Numbered from the stretch's first letter, positions 23,352 through 31,684 are shown. The stretch: 33,416 nucleotides of DNA from Bacteroidales bacterium (GCA_016295455.1 JAEDLE010000020.1:1-33416), one strand, 5' to 3'. The notes: generated by a model not told the origin, from the sequence alone. Program-made: numbers and translations.

Positions 23352-24322
23352 GATTGAGATCTTAACTGATTATAGTACAGGGTGAACAGCTCCTTCGGAG
23401 TCTTTCTTGTGAATATGCTTCTGACTATGTTCCTGCAGGTGCTGAGCCTGAGCCTGCTTTCGTCAGTAGGATCCAGGCCGTTCCGGACTGCCGCCTTGAC
23501 CAGTTTCAGGAATTCGGCGCACCAGACTCCGGCGGCCAGAAGCAGGTATCTGGCCCGGCTGCCCCCGCTGAAGAACATCAGGCTGCCCCTGATGGCGGCA
23601 GGCCTGGTCGCGGGCAGCATTCTCGACGAGGTGGCCTTCCACTTGTGTACTATGCTGACTCCCGCGTCGACATATACCGAATAGCCCCTGCTTATGGCGA
23701 GGGTTGAGAGGGCTATGTCCTCGGGGGTGAAGAAATATCTCTCGTCGAAGAAGCCCAGTTCCCTGAAAATGTCTGTGCGGATGAGGAAGGCGGCGCCGCA
23801 GATGTTCCAGGTCCTGTAGACCTGGCCGAATACGCTCTCCCTGCCGCTGACGTTGTCGGCGGGTTCGGAATAGAGGTGGAACTGCTGGAGGAGGTAGTTC
23901 CGGGCCGGATAGGGCGGGCGTCCGCAGAGCTGCAGGCTGCCGTCGGTGTTGAGCTGCTTGGGACTGACTATGGCGCAGTCAGAAGGCAGTTTGCTGAAAT
24001 CCTCCAGCAACGCCCCGATCACGTCGGAGTGCATCTCGGTATCGTCGTTCAGCACGAAGCACCAGCGTCCCCGCGCCTGTCTCAAGGCCAGGTTATTGTT
24101 CTCGGAAAATCCTCTTATACAGTCGCTTACAATGAAAGTCACGTCCGGGAAATCCCTCCTTGCCTTCTTCAGGTTTTCGGGACTGAACATATAAGCCACC
24201 ACCAGGGTCTCGTGCTCGACCTCCGTATGGCGGGCTATGCTCTCGAGGCAGGGATACAGGTTGTCCAACCTGTTCATGCACACTATGACTATGCTGACCT
24301 CGACCATCGCTCCGCAACTCAT
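23348..24322 (-). CDS. GT2 glycosyltransferase
   Basis: The product is a 324-residue GT-A fold transferase. Motifs are VSIVIVCMNRLDNLYPCLESI, GFSENNNLALRQARGRWCFVLNDDTEM (in parts) with NDD at the metal site, and the acceptor segment GAAFLIRTDIFRELGFFDERYFFTPEDIAL. The start at 24322 overlaps the AraC stop by four bases (ATGA). This supports the long start, although MVEVSIVIV six codons later is also possible. Its own stop overlaps the next GT2 start in the same way, so all three genes should be translationally coupled. Its likely role is adding a sugar to the lipid-linked glycan exported by the neighbouring flippase. Confidence 0.9.
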   Translation of the reverse strand: MSCGAMVEVSIVIVCMNRLDNLYPCLESIARHTEVEHETLVVAYMFSPENLKKARRDFPDVTFIVSDCIRGFSENNNLALRQARGRWCFVLNDDTEMHSDVIGALLEDFSKLPSDCAIVSPKQLNTDGSLQLCGRPPYPARNYLLQQFHLYSEPADNVSGRESVFGQVYRTWNICGAAFLIRTDIFRELGFFDERYFFTPEDIALSTLAISRGYSVYVDAGVSIVHKWKATSSRMLPATRPAAIRGSLMFFSGGSRARYLLLAAGVWCAEFLKLVKAAVRNGLDPTDESRLRLSTCRNIVRSIFTRKTPKELFTLYYNQLRSQS

Positions 24323-25215
24323 CTGTTCTTCATCCTGTATTCACGCGGGGACATCCCGAGCCTCTTCTTCACGAACTTTCCGAATGAGGATATGGTAGGG
24401 AAGTTGAACTCGTTGGATATCTCCTTGATGGTCTTGTCGGAGTACTTCAGTTCGTGTGCTATGCCGTCGGTGCAGTACTCGAGTATCCATTCCAGCGCCG
24501 GTTTGCCGCTGACGCTCCTGGTGATGAACGACAGGTACTTTGGGGATATGCACAGCTTCTGCGCGAAGTATGCGACACTCCTCTCCCTGCAGCCGCTGTT
24601 GGCTATGGCCTCGATGAATTTCTTGAATATCTGGTTGCTCTGTCCCAGTTCCTCGTCCGATTCGCCGGGCTTGATCTCCCTGTTTATGATGACGCACATC
24701 TCATAGAAGACCGTCTTCATGAGCGCGTGCATAATCTCGTTGAAGAAGAAGTCCCTCTCCGCCTCCATCTTGAGCTTTACTATTCTCAGATAGGTCCTGG
24801 CCAGCTCCATGTCATGGTCGGAGAGCTTGAACACCGGATTCCTGGTGGCGTAGAGCAGCAGCGACCATATGTCATTGGTGGAGCAGATGGTCTTCTGGAA
24901 CATCTCGTAGGTGAATCCGAACATGATGGCGTGGAAGTCCGGGCTGCTGAGTATGTTGTCCAGCTTGACTCCCGGAGGACATATCATCATGTCGTTCACT
25001 GCCAGGCTGAGGGACGAGCCGTTATGGTCCAGCTGCAGCTTGCCCTTGTCGCAGATGATGACCAGCACCATATCCATCTCCATTGTGGTGGATATGCGGC
25101 TGAAGCTGCCTATGCTGTCAATGATGAGTATGTCGCGGTCCGAGAAACTTACTTTCTCGTGCCTGAGCATATAGTCGAGTCCTATCCTCTGGGAAGAATA
25201 ACTGCTGTCCGTCAT
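24319..25215 (-). CDS. AraC-family transcriptional regulator
   Basis: The protein has 298 residues. The N-terminal half (about 1-190) is a poorly conserved sensor or dimerisation region with a cupin-like run of strands (KGKLQLDHNGSSLSLAVNDMMICPPG, in pieces). The C-terminal 100 residues are the AraC DNA-binding domain with two helix-turn-helix motifs: RSVAYFAQKLCISPKYLSFITRSVSGKPALEWI (shortened) and the closing IKEISNEFNFPTISSFGKFVKKRLGMSPREYR. The ligand is unknown. It heads an ATGA-linked operon with two GT2 genes, which suggests that it controls glycan synthesis, possibly including itself. A perfect inverted repeat (25262-25293) lies just upstream of its -7 box. Confidence 0.93.
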   Translation of the reverse strand: MTDSSYSSQRIGLDYMLRHEKVSFSDRDILIIDSIGSFSRISTTMEMDMVLVIICDKGKLQLDHNGSSLSLAVNDMMICPPGVKLDNILSSPDFHAIMFGFTYEMFQKTICSTNDIWSLLLYATRNPVFKLSDHDMELARTYLRIVKLKMEAERDFFFNEIMHALMKTVFYEMCVIINREIKPGESDEELGQSNQIFKKFIEAIANSGCRERSVAYFAQKLCISPKYLSFITRSVSGKPALEWILEYCTDGIAHELKYSDKTIKEISNEFNFPTISSFGKFVKKRLGMSPREYRMKNR

Positions 25216-25247
25216 ATTCGAAGCTCCTTATTTGTCAACTTTTCCTG

Positions 25248-25255
25248 CAAAAATA
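25248..25255 (-). promoter_or_regulatory. -7 promoter element of the AraC-GT2-GT2 operon
   Basis: The minus strand reads TATTTTTG, a full match to the consensus, and leaves a leader of about 28 bases before the start at 25215. A TTG at the expected -33 position is absent. This may mean the promoter is weak or activator-dependent. Confidence 0.6.
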
Positions 25256-25261
25256 GAAAAT

Positions 25262-25293
25262 TTCTCTGTAATAGTGTTCCAGATTACAGAGAA
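25262..25293. promoter_or_regulatory. Operator-like inverted repeat between AraC and CoA-ligase genes
   Basis: TTCTCTGTAAT (25262-25272) and ATTACAGAGAA (25283-25293) are perfect 11-base inverted arms around 10 bases. The element covers about -14 to -45 of the AraC promoter and lies just upstream of the ligase -7 box (GATATTTG at 25320-25327, one mismatch). No T-run follows, which argues against a terminator. Confidence 0.6.
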
Positions 25294-25355
25294 TTCCGAA
25301 ATAATATGGCGAAATATGTGATATTTGTGCCGCAAATCATTTGAAAAACAGAAAA

Positions 25356-27020
25356 ATGGCAGAATTTCAGTCTGTGAACAAGATGCTCGAGGAGAGCTTC
25401 AGGAAACATTGGGACCGCCCTGCGCTGTCCAATTATCAGGGCGTGACGCTCTCGTACAGCGAGGTGGCAAACAGGATAGCGAAACTGCACATAGCTTTTG
25501 AGAAATGCGGTCTGGCCAAGGGGGACAAGGTCGCCATATGCTCGAAAAACCAGGCGAACTGGGGCGTGTGCTTCCTCTCGGCCCTGACCTATGGTGCAGT
25601 GCCTGTGCCCATACTGCATGAGTTCAAGTCCGGAAACATACACTATCTGGTGAACCATTCCGAGGCAAAGGTCCTTTTCGTGGACGACGTGACCTGGGAA
25701 GGCCTTGACGTCGAGGAGATGCCTCAGCTCAAGGTCGTGGTGCTGATAAACAATCTTAAGTTCGCATATGCCTCGAGCCCCGAACTGGCCATGGTACGGG
25801 CGCATCTGAATGAATATTTCGGACAGAAGTACCCTAACGAATTCGGCCCCGAGGACATCGCTTATGCTGTTGACGAGGCTGAAGAACTTGCCCTGATCAA
25901 CTATACCTCAGGCACTTCGGGCTTCTCAAAAGGGGTGATGGTGCCCTACAGGGCTCTGTGGTCGAACATCAACTTCGCAAGGGACAAGGCTCTTCCCCAG
26001 CTTGACTGCCGCACCGAGGTCGTGTCCATGCTCCCTCTGGCCCATATGTACGGAATGATGTTCGAGTTTCTCTATGAGATGACAATAGGCGCCCACGTGC
26101 ATTTCCTGACCAGGGTGCCGAGTCCCAAGGTGATACTCCAGGCCTTCGCCGAAATCAGACCTCACGTGGTGATTGCCGTTCCGCTCATCATAGAAAAGAT
26201 CTACAAGTCCAAACTCAAGCCTGTCATAGACAGAAACCGTCTTTTCTTCAAGATACCCGGCCTGGACTCGCTGCTTGAGAAAAAGATACTCAAGGAACTG
26301 GTCAACGCCTTCGGCGGCAATTTCTTCGAGGTTATCATAGGCGGCGCCGCCTTCAACCCGGAGGTCGAGCGTTTCTTCAACAAGATCGGATTTCCATATA
26401 CCGTAGGGTACGGAATGACCGAGTGCGCGCCAATCATTACATATGCCAACGCCTCCAAGGTCAAACTCTTCTCCTGCGGGGATATCGCTCCGAATATGCA
26501 GCTGAGGATAGATTCGGAAGACCCTGAGCATATACCGGGCGAAGTTCAGGTGAAGGGAGCGAACGTCTTCCTTGGCTATTACAAGAACCCTCAGGCCACC
26601 GCGGACGCGTTCACCTATGACGGCTGGCTCAGGACAGGAGATATGGGAATTGTGGACAGGGACGGATACCTCTATCTCAAGGGCAGGTCCAAGTGTATGA
26701 TACTCGGTCCTTCGGGACAGAACATATATCCGGAGGAAATAGAGGGTCTGCTGAACAACGCCGCCTATGTCGTGGATTCCCTCGTGATCGAGGATGCTGG
26801 CGGACTTACCGCTCTCGTATATCCCGATTATCAGCAGGGAAGCCTGGATTCCCTGAGCAAGGCGGACGTCGAGGCAAGAATCAGGGAGGCTCTGCCCGAA
26901 ATCAACAGGGAACTGCCGAACTATTCCCGTATCAAGGCCATAGAGTTCATGCCCGAGGATTTCGAGCGCACTCCGAAAAGGAGCATCAAGAGGTACCTCT
27001 ACCAGAGAGGCAACTCCTGA
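25356..27020 (+). CDS. AMP-forming fatty-acid-CoA ligase
   Basis: The product is 554 residues from ATG 25356. The in-frame TTG at 25341 is the only reason for a longer reading. It belongs to the ANL adenylating superfamily: P-loop YTSGTSGFSKGVMVPY, then PLAHMYGMMFEF, GGAAFNPEV, the YGMTECAP motif, DGWLRTGDMG with the ribose-binding Asp, and a C-terminal lysine region RTPKRSIKRYLY. It activates a carboxylic acid, probably a long-chain fatty acid, with ATP and CoA at the cytoplasmic membrane face. Bacteroidales usually carry several such ligases for recycling or incorporating fatty acids. The substrate chain length is not visible from sequence. It converges on the SDR gene with only 12 bases between stops. 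Confidence 0.92.
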   Translation: MAEFQSVNKMLEESFRKHWDRPALSNYQGVTLSYSEVANRIAKLHIAFEKCGLAKGDKVAICSKNQANWGVCFLSALTYGAVPVPILHEFKSGNIHYLVNHSEAKVLFVDDVTWEGLDVEEMPQLKVVVLINNLKFAYASSPELAMVRAHLNEYFGQKYPNEFGPEDIAYAVDEAEELALINYTSGTSGFSKGVMVPYRALWSNINFARDKALPQLDCRTEVVSMLPLAHMYGMMFEFLYEMTIGAHVHFLTRVPSPKVILQAFAEIRPHVVIAVPLIIEKIYKSKLKPVIDRNRLFFKIPGLDSLLEKKILKELVNAFGGNFFEVIIGGAAFNPEVERFFNKIGFPYTVGYGMTECAPIITYANASKVKLFSCGDIAPNMQLRIDSEDPEHIPGEVQVKGANVFLGYYKNPQATADAFTYDGWLRTGDMGIVDRDGYLYLKGRSKCMILGPSGQNIYPEEIEGLLNNAAYVVDSLVIEDAGGLTALVYPDYQQGSLDSLSKADVEARIREALPEINRELPNYSRIKAIEFMPEDFERTPKRSIKRYLYQRGNS

Positions 27021-27032
27021 TGCCCTCTTCCG

Positions 27033-27794
27033 TCATTTCTTTCTGACCACTACGCTGCCGCTTGCCTGATGTGTGGCAAGGATGAGCACTTCGGCTATCT
27101 GCACGTGTTCCGGTGCCGATGCCGCATACAGTGCCACGTCTGCTATGTCATCACCGGTGAGCGGCTTGATTCCTTCATATACCCGGGCCGCGCGCTCGCC
27201 GTCACCATGGAACCTGACGTTTGAGAAGTTGGTCTCCACCAGGCCGGGCTTCAGGTTGGTAACCCTGACCCTTGTGCCTGCCACATCTATCCTCAGTCCG
27301 TCGCTGATGGTCTTGACGGCAGCCTTGGTTGCACAATAGATGGCCCCGCCGGCATATGCCGCATCGCCCGCTACACTGCCTATGTTGATGACGTGGCCGC
27401 GGTCTCTTTCCACCATTCCGGGCACTATCATCCTGGTGATGTTGAGCAGTCCCTTGACGTTGGTGTCTATCATTCCGTCCCAGTCGGCGAAGTCCCCTTC
27501 ATATTCGGCTTCGAGTCCGAGCGCGAGTCCGGCATTGTTTATCAGCACGTCGATGTCGCTCCACTCGGGGCCTATGCCGGCGACAGCCTCCCTGCAGGCC
27601 TCCCTGTCCCTCACGTCAAAGCAAAGGCTGAGCACCTTTACCCCCTCTTTCTCAAGCTCTCCTGCCAGTTTGTCCAGCAGTTCTGCCCTCCTTGCCGTTA
27701 TTATGAGGTCATATCCCGCCCCGGCGAATTTCCTGGCACAGGCCTCTCCTATGCCGCTGGTGGCTCCTGTCACCATACATATTTTATGTTTCAT
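27033..27794 (-). CDS. Short-chain dehydrogenase/reductase, YdfG-like
   Basis: The protein has 253 residues, standard for classical SDRs. It shows the cofactor loop TGATSGIG (9-16), the ARR segment that favours NADP(H), NNAG (87-90), the catalytic Asn113 in DTNVKG, and Ser141, Tyr154 and Lys158 (INIGSVAGDAAYAGG then YCATK). The C-terminal KPGLVETNFSNVRF resembles 3-hydroxy-acid/serine dehydrogenases of the YdfG group, so it probably oxidises small beta-hydroxy acids or reduces the corresponding semialdehydes. The exact substrate is open. It is divergent from the YitT gene. Confidence 0.92.
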   Translation of the reverse strand: MKHKICMVTGATSGIGEACARKFAGAGYDLIITARRAELLDKLAGELEKEGVKVLSLCFDVRDREACREAVAGIGPEWSDIDVLINNAGLALGLEAEYEGDFADWDGMIDTNVKGLLNITRMIVPGMVERDRGHVINIGSVAGDAAYAGGAIYCATKAAVKTISDGLRIDVAGTRVRVTNLKPGLVETNFSNVRFHGDGERAARVYEGIKPLTGDDIADVALYAASAPEHVQIAEVLILATHQASGSVVVRKK

Positions 27795-27825
27795 AGCAAA
27801 TGTGTAAATTTTTCTTAAAGTTTAT

Positions 27826-27833
27826 TAACTTTG
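27826..27833 (+). promoter_or_regulatory. -7 promoter element of the YitT gene
   Basis: TAACTTTG matches the consensus and leaves a leader of about 15 bases before the ATG at 27853. The surrounding sequence is AT-rich, unlike the flanking genes. Confidence 0.6.
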
Positions 27834-27852
27834 TGCGTTAATTCAAAAATAA

Positions 27853-28767
27853 ATGAAAGAAAAGATTGCTTTTCTCAAGAGTGCGAAATTCTGGAAGGAA
27901 ATCATAATCCTTCTGCTAGGTATCCTGGTGGGAGCCGCGGCAGTCTATTATTTCCTCATTCCTGGCAATCTCATCCTAGGTTCCATATCCGGACTCGCAA
28001 TGGTCATATGCTCGGCCCTCGAAGGCATAGGCGTAAGCATAAAGGTGTCCATGATGGTGCTGGCACTGAATTCCATCCTTCTTGTACTGGCATATGTCTT
28101 CCTCGGTCCCGAGGTAGGCTTTAAGACGGTGATTGCTTCGCTGGTGCTCGGTCCTTTCATGGACCTGTGGGCGTGGATCTGTCCTTACGAGAGTCTGATG
28201 CAGCCGGGAATGACCTCGGTGATGGGCTCCACCGTCTTCGACCTGCTGGCTTTCATCCTTCTCCTGGGAGCCTCCCAGGCCATACTTTTCAGAATAAACG
28301 CCTCTACGGGAGGGCTTGACATAGTCGCCTTGATAATGAAGAAATATCTCCATTGTGAAATAGGCACCGCCGTTACCGTATCCGGAATGGCAGTCTGTCT
28401 GAGCGCATTTTTCGTGCATCCTTTCCATATGGTGGCCATCGGCATCATCGGAACCTGGTTCAACGGCATAGTCGTGGATTATTTCACCGCCAGCCTGAAC
28501 AAGCGCAAGCGTGTCTGCATCATATCGCCCGAATACGACCGGATACGCCGCTACATAGTCGACGACCTTTACCGCGGCTGCAGCCTGTACAGCCAGAAAG
28601 GCGGATTCACGGGAAGGGAAAATGTGGAAATCCAGGCCATACTCAGCCAGGGAGAGTTCGCGTCCCTGATGGAGTTCATCCGCGACAATGACATCAAGGC
28701 CTTCATCACGGCAGGCAACTGCAGCGAAGTCTATGGACTTTGGCGTGGTGGAAAGCAGGACAGGTGA
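27853..28767 (+). CDS. YitT family membrane protein
   Basis: The protein has 304 residues. About the first 210 hold five or six membrane helices (IIILLLGILVGAAAVYYFLI, then ISGLAMVICSAL, MVLALNSILLVLAYVFLG and others) with the family motif ASTGGLDIVALIMKKY. The remaining 90 residues form a cytoplasmic DUF2179 domain (KRVCIISPEYDRIRRYIVDD ... GGFTGRENVEIQAI). YitT proteins are widespread and generally uncharacterised, and transport of small molecules has been proposed. Nothing in the context narrows the substrate. It converges on the plug lipoprotein with 14 bases between stops. Confidence 0.92.
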   Translation: MKEKIAFLKSAKFWKEIIILLLGILVGAAAVYYFLIPGNLILGSISGLAMVICSALEGIGVSIKVSMMVLALNSILLVLAYVFLGPEVGFKTVIASLVLGPFMDLWAWICPYESLMQPGMTSVMGSTVFDLLAFILLLGASQAILFRINASTGGLDIVALIMKKYLHCEIGTAVTVSGMAVCLSAFFVHPFHMVAIGIIGTWFNGIVVDYFTASLNKRKRVCIISPEYDRIRRYIVDDLYRGCSLYSQKGGFTGRENVEIQAILSQGEFASLMEFIRDNDIKAFITAGNCSEVYGLWRGGKQDR

Positions 28768-28781
28768 TTTCAGGATGTCCT

Positions 28782-29303
28782 TCACTTCTTTTTCCTGGCC
28801 TCTTTTTTCTCCATCTTCAGAGCCTTCTTCTCGGCCTGCTCCCTGAGCGCGGCCTCCCTTGCCGACTTGGTCTTGATGATAATCACCCCGTTTGCTCCTC
28901 TTACCCCGTAGATTGAAGAGGAGGCGTCCTTGAGCACTTCGACGGATGCTATGTCGTTGGGGCTTATGTTCGATATGTCCTTCACCTCGCTGCCGTCAAG
29001 TATGTAGAGCGGTTCGGTGGATGCGTTGAATGAGCTCGCGCCCCTGATGGTCACGCTCGGCATTCCTCCCGGTCCGGCGGTCCCTATCTGTACTCCAGGG
29101 ACTTTTCCGCGGAGGTAGTCGAAAATATTGCTGTAGCCGACCATCTCGTCTTCCTTCACGTCGATTTTCGTGTTGGCATATGCCCCTGACCTGTCGACAA
29201 GGTCCGGTGTCTCGCGGTTTGTGTCCGATGCCGTGAGGGATGCCGCAGGCCCGCAGGAGACCAGGAAGGCCAGAGCCGCAAGAAGCTGTACTGTGTTTTT
29301 CAT
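28782..29303 (-). CDS. Stand-alone TonB plug-domain lipoprotein
   Basis: The protein has 173 residues and a lipoprotein signal ending LVSC (Cys17). Residues about 50-145 match the plug domain of SusC-type receptors: IFDYLRGKVPGVQIG, MPSVTIRGASSFNASTEPLYILDG, NDIASVEVLKDASSSIYGVRGANG and VIIIKTK (written in short runs). No barrel follows. The chain ends after about 25 highly charged, Lys- and Glu-rich residues that are probably helical. There is no frameshifted barrel downstream, since the next gene is YitT on the other strand. It is therefore a deliberate or long-degraded plug-only form, tethered to a membrane by lipid. Its function is unknown. It could bind a substrate, act as a partner to a receptor encoded elsewhere, or be a relic. 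Confidence 0.88.
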   Translation of the reverse strand: MKNTVQLLAALAFLVSCGPAASLTASDTNRETPDLVDRSGAYANTKIDVKEDEMVGYSNIFDYLRGKVPGVQIGTAGPGGMPSVTIRGASSFNASTEPLYILDGSEVKDISNISPNDIASVEVLKDASSSIYGVRGANGVIIIKTKSAREAALREQAEKKALKMEKKEARKKK

Positions 29304-29374
29304 ATGGTTATTCCGATTTTGCCTAAATATAGGATTTTTTCCGTATTTTCGTACCCGACCAATACAGAAGAACC

Positions 29375-29704
29375 ATGATTTTGGATTTCGACTCCATTCC
29401 TCTCAGCATATTGCCGGCTTTCAAGGGCGGCGAGAAGGAATATGCCGCCAATATGTATTTCGACGGCACCAACCGCATAATGAAGGGAAGACTCATTCCA
29501 GGCGCAAGCATAGGCCTTCACACCCACACTGACGGTATGGAAGTGATGTTCTTCACCTCAGGCAGCGGCCACGTCATCTACGACGGTGAGCGTATGGAGG
29601 TAAGGGAAGGTCTCTGCCACTACTGCCCGAAGGGACATTCCCACACCCTGGTAAACGACTCGGATGAAGATCTTTGTTTCTACGCGGTAGTCGCAGCCCA
29701 GTAA
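29375..29704 (+). CDS. Cupin-domain protein
   Basis: The product is a 109-residue single cupin. Motif 1 is present as GLHTHTDGMEVMFFTSGSG, with two His and one Glu as metal ligands. Motif 2 reads HYCPKGHSHTLVNDS with the third His. Such small cytoplasmic cupins bind a metal and may be dioxygenases, isomerases or sugar-binding regulators. No specific reaction can be assigned. A weak -7 element (TATTTTCG, 29344-29351) lies about 25 bases upstream. The HsdR-N-like gene follows 13 bases after its stop on the same strand. Confidence 0.88.
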   Translation: MILDFDSIPLSILPAFKGGEKEYAANMYFDGTNRIMKGRLIPGASIGLHTHTDGMEVMFFTSGSGHVIYDGERMEVREGLCHYCPKGHSHTLVNDSDEDLCFYAVVAAQ

Positions 29705-29717
29705 CCCGTACAGGAGA

Positions 29718-30152
29718 ATGCCTGATACCTTTGTATATGATCCCCTGCGGCGCAGACGGGTTGCGTTGACGCCGGAAGAGCGGGTCCGGCAATGGTTCAT
29801 ATCCGTGCTCAGGGATGAACTCGGTGTGCCGGAGTCGAAGATGATGAGTGAGGTGAGTATGCAGACCGGAGAAATCACGTCTGTGATCGGCGGACTCAGA
29901 AGGAAGGTCTACCGAGCCGACATTGTGGTGTATGACCGCAGTTCTTTCCCGGTAATGCTTGTGGAGTGCAAGAGGCCTGACGTGCAGCTTACAGCTGATG
30001 TGGCCGCGCAGGCCATACGCTATTGCGGGATTATGGGAGTCAGGTATATGGTGGTCACCAACGGATTGAATACTTATGTGGCTGAAGGAGGGGACGGAAG
30101 CCTCCGTTTCCTGTCCTCTGTCCCTGCATATGAAGAGATGAACAAGAGATGA
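29718..30152 (+). CDS. Orphan HsdR N-terminal-like (PD-(D/E)xK) protein
   Basis: The product has 144 residues and corresponds to the type I restriction HsdR N-terminal domain alone. Residues VRQWFISVLRDELGVPESKM are followed by the nuclease core RADIVVYDRSSFPVMLVECKRP, where Asp and the E-C-K triplet are the expected metal-binding and catalytic residues. Then comes AQAIRYCGIMGVRYMVVTNG. No helicase domain and no HsdM or HsdS gene is nearby, so this is not a restriction system. Single-domain forms next to the CCA-adding enzyme suggest a housekeeping nuclease or nucleic-acid-binding role, which is inference. The stop overlaps the next start by four bases (ATGA), implying coupled translation. 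Confidence 0.86.
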   Translation: MPDTFVYDPLRRRRVALTPEERVRQWFISVLRDELGVPESKMMSEVSMQTGEITSVIGGLRRKVYRADIVVYDRSSFPVMLVECKRPDVQLTADVAAQAIRYCGIMGVRYMVVTNGLNTYVAEGGDGSLRFLSSVPAYEEMNKR

Positions 30153-31684
30153 GCAATACTGTAACCAGCGGGTTTCTGGATGACCCGGTATTTGCCCTGG
30201 TGGGGGAGGTTGCCGCTGAATGCGGCGTGAGGGCCTTTGTGATAGGGGGTTATGTCAGGGACTGCTTTCTGGGCAGGCCCAGCAAGGATATCGACATTGT
30301 GGTGGAGGGCAGCGGTATGGCTCTCGCTGAGGCATTGGCGCGGAAGATCCATTCCACCACCGGGCGGCATCCGCACGTCTCCCTTTTCAGGAATTTCGGT
30401 ACGGCTATGCTGCGCTTCGGAGGTACTGAACTGGAGTTCGTGGGGGCTAGAAAGGAGTCCTACAACAGGAATTCCCGCAAGCCCATCGTGGAGGACGGCA
30501 CGCTGGAGGATGACCAGAAACGCAGGGACTTCACCATAAATGCGATGGCATTCAGTCTTCAGAAAGATGATTTCGGGGCTCTTGTGGACCCTTTCGGAGG
30601 TATCAGGGACCTGGCCTCCGGAGTGATACGTACTCCTCTGGACCCGTATGTGACCTTCAGCGACGATCCCCTCCGGATGCTCAGGGCGGTACGTTTTGCC
30701 GCCAGGCTCTCCACTCCGCAGCAGCGCTTTGAGATCGTGCCCGAATGCCGCGAAGCCATTACCGCGATGCGCGAGAGGATGAACATACTCTCGAAGGAGA
30801 GAATCGCCGAGGAACTCAACAAGATGCTGCTTTGCGACAGACCGTCGCTGGCCCTGAGACTGCTGGACGATCTCGGCCTGATGGATTATGTGCTGCCGCA
30901 GCTGGCGCGTCTCAAGGGCATCGAGACTGTGGACGGCAGGGGACACAAGGACAATTTCTCCCATACCCTCCAGGTGCTGGACAACGTCTGTATGGATGAG
31001 AGACAGGCCATAGCTGAAGGCCGTCTCCAGGATTTCATTCCTGCTGAAGACGGAGGCTCGTTCGAGGCCCGGACCAGGACTGCCCCCTGTCTCTGGCTCA
31101 GATGGGCGGCCCTTCTGCACGACATAGGCAAGCCCGTATCGAAGCGTTTCGACCCGGCGGTCGGATGGACTTTCCACGGGCATGAGGTCGTGGGGCAGAG
31201 AATGGTGCCCAGAATCTTCCAGAGCCTGAAGATGCCCCTGAATGAGAAGATGAAGTATGTCCAGAAGTTGGTAGCCCTGCATCATAGGCCTGTAGCTCTT
31301 GTAGATGAGGAGGTTACGGACTCTGCTGTGCGCAGGCTGCTTTTCGATGCGGGGAATGACATAGACGATCTGATGCTGCTGTGCAATGCGGACATCACCT
31401 CCAAGAATCCGGCAAAGGTACAGAGGCTCAGGAAGAATTTCGACCTGGTACGCTCAAAACTCGTCGAGGTCGAGGAAAAGGATGCAATCCGCAATTTCCA
31501 CAACCCCATTACCGGCGAACATGTGATGGCGGTTTACGGCATAGGCCCCTGCAATATCATAGGACAGATCAAGGAAAGGGTGAAGAACGCCATACTCGAC
31601 GGCGAGATAGAGAACAGTTTCGAGGCGGCCGACGCGCTGATGCGCAGCATAGCCCCCGAATATGGTCTCGAGGAAGTTCAATGA
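30149..31684 (+). CDS. CCA tRNA nucleotidyltransferase / poly(A) polymerase-family with HD domain
   Basis: The protein has 511 residues. The class II nucleotidyltransferase head has GGYVRD (33-38) and the two catalytic Asp in KDIDIVV (47 and 49), then RRDFTINAMAF and DPLRMLRAVRFAARL. A C-terminal HD phosphohydrolase domain shows LLHDIGKP and HHRP, as in the longer E. coli-type enzymes. It adds or repairs the CCA end of tRNA in the cytoplasm, and the HD domain may remove 2',3'-cyclic phosphate or act as a phosphatase. A poly(A) polymerase role cannot be excluded by eye. It is coupled to the HsdR-N-like gene by an ATGA overlap. Confidence 0.93.
   Translation: MSNTVTSGFLDDPVFALVGEVAAECGVRAFVIGGYVRDCFLGRPSKDIDIVVEGSGMALAEALARKIHSTTGRHPHVSLFRNFGTAMLRFGGTELEFVGARKESYNRNSRKPIVEDGTLEDDQKRRDFTINAMAFSLQKDDFGALVDPFGGIRDLASGVIRTPLDPYVTFSDDPLRMLRAVRFAARLSTPQQRFEIVPECREAITAMRERMNILSKERIAEELNKMLLCDRPSLALRLLDDLGLMDYVLPQLARLKGIETVDGRGHKDNFSHTLQVLDNVCMDERQAIAEGRLQDFIPAEDGGSFEARTRTAPCLWLRWAALLHDIGKPVSKRFDPAVGWTFHGHEVVGQRMVPRIFQSLKMPLNEKMKYVQKLVALHHRPVALVDEEVTDSAVRRLLFDAGNDIDDLMLLCNADITSKNPAKVQRLRKNFDLVRSKLVEVEEKDAIRNFHNPITGEHVMAVYGIGPCNIIGQIKERVKNAILDGEIENSFEAADALMRSIAPEYGLEEVQ

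Noticed and set aside
25262..25293. Intrinsic terminator
   Set aside because: It lies between divergent genes with no T-run on either side, so no upstream transcript needs ending there.
29718..30152. Type I restriction system
   Set aside because: Only the HsdR N-terminal domain is present, without helicase, HsdM or HsdS.
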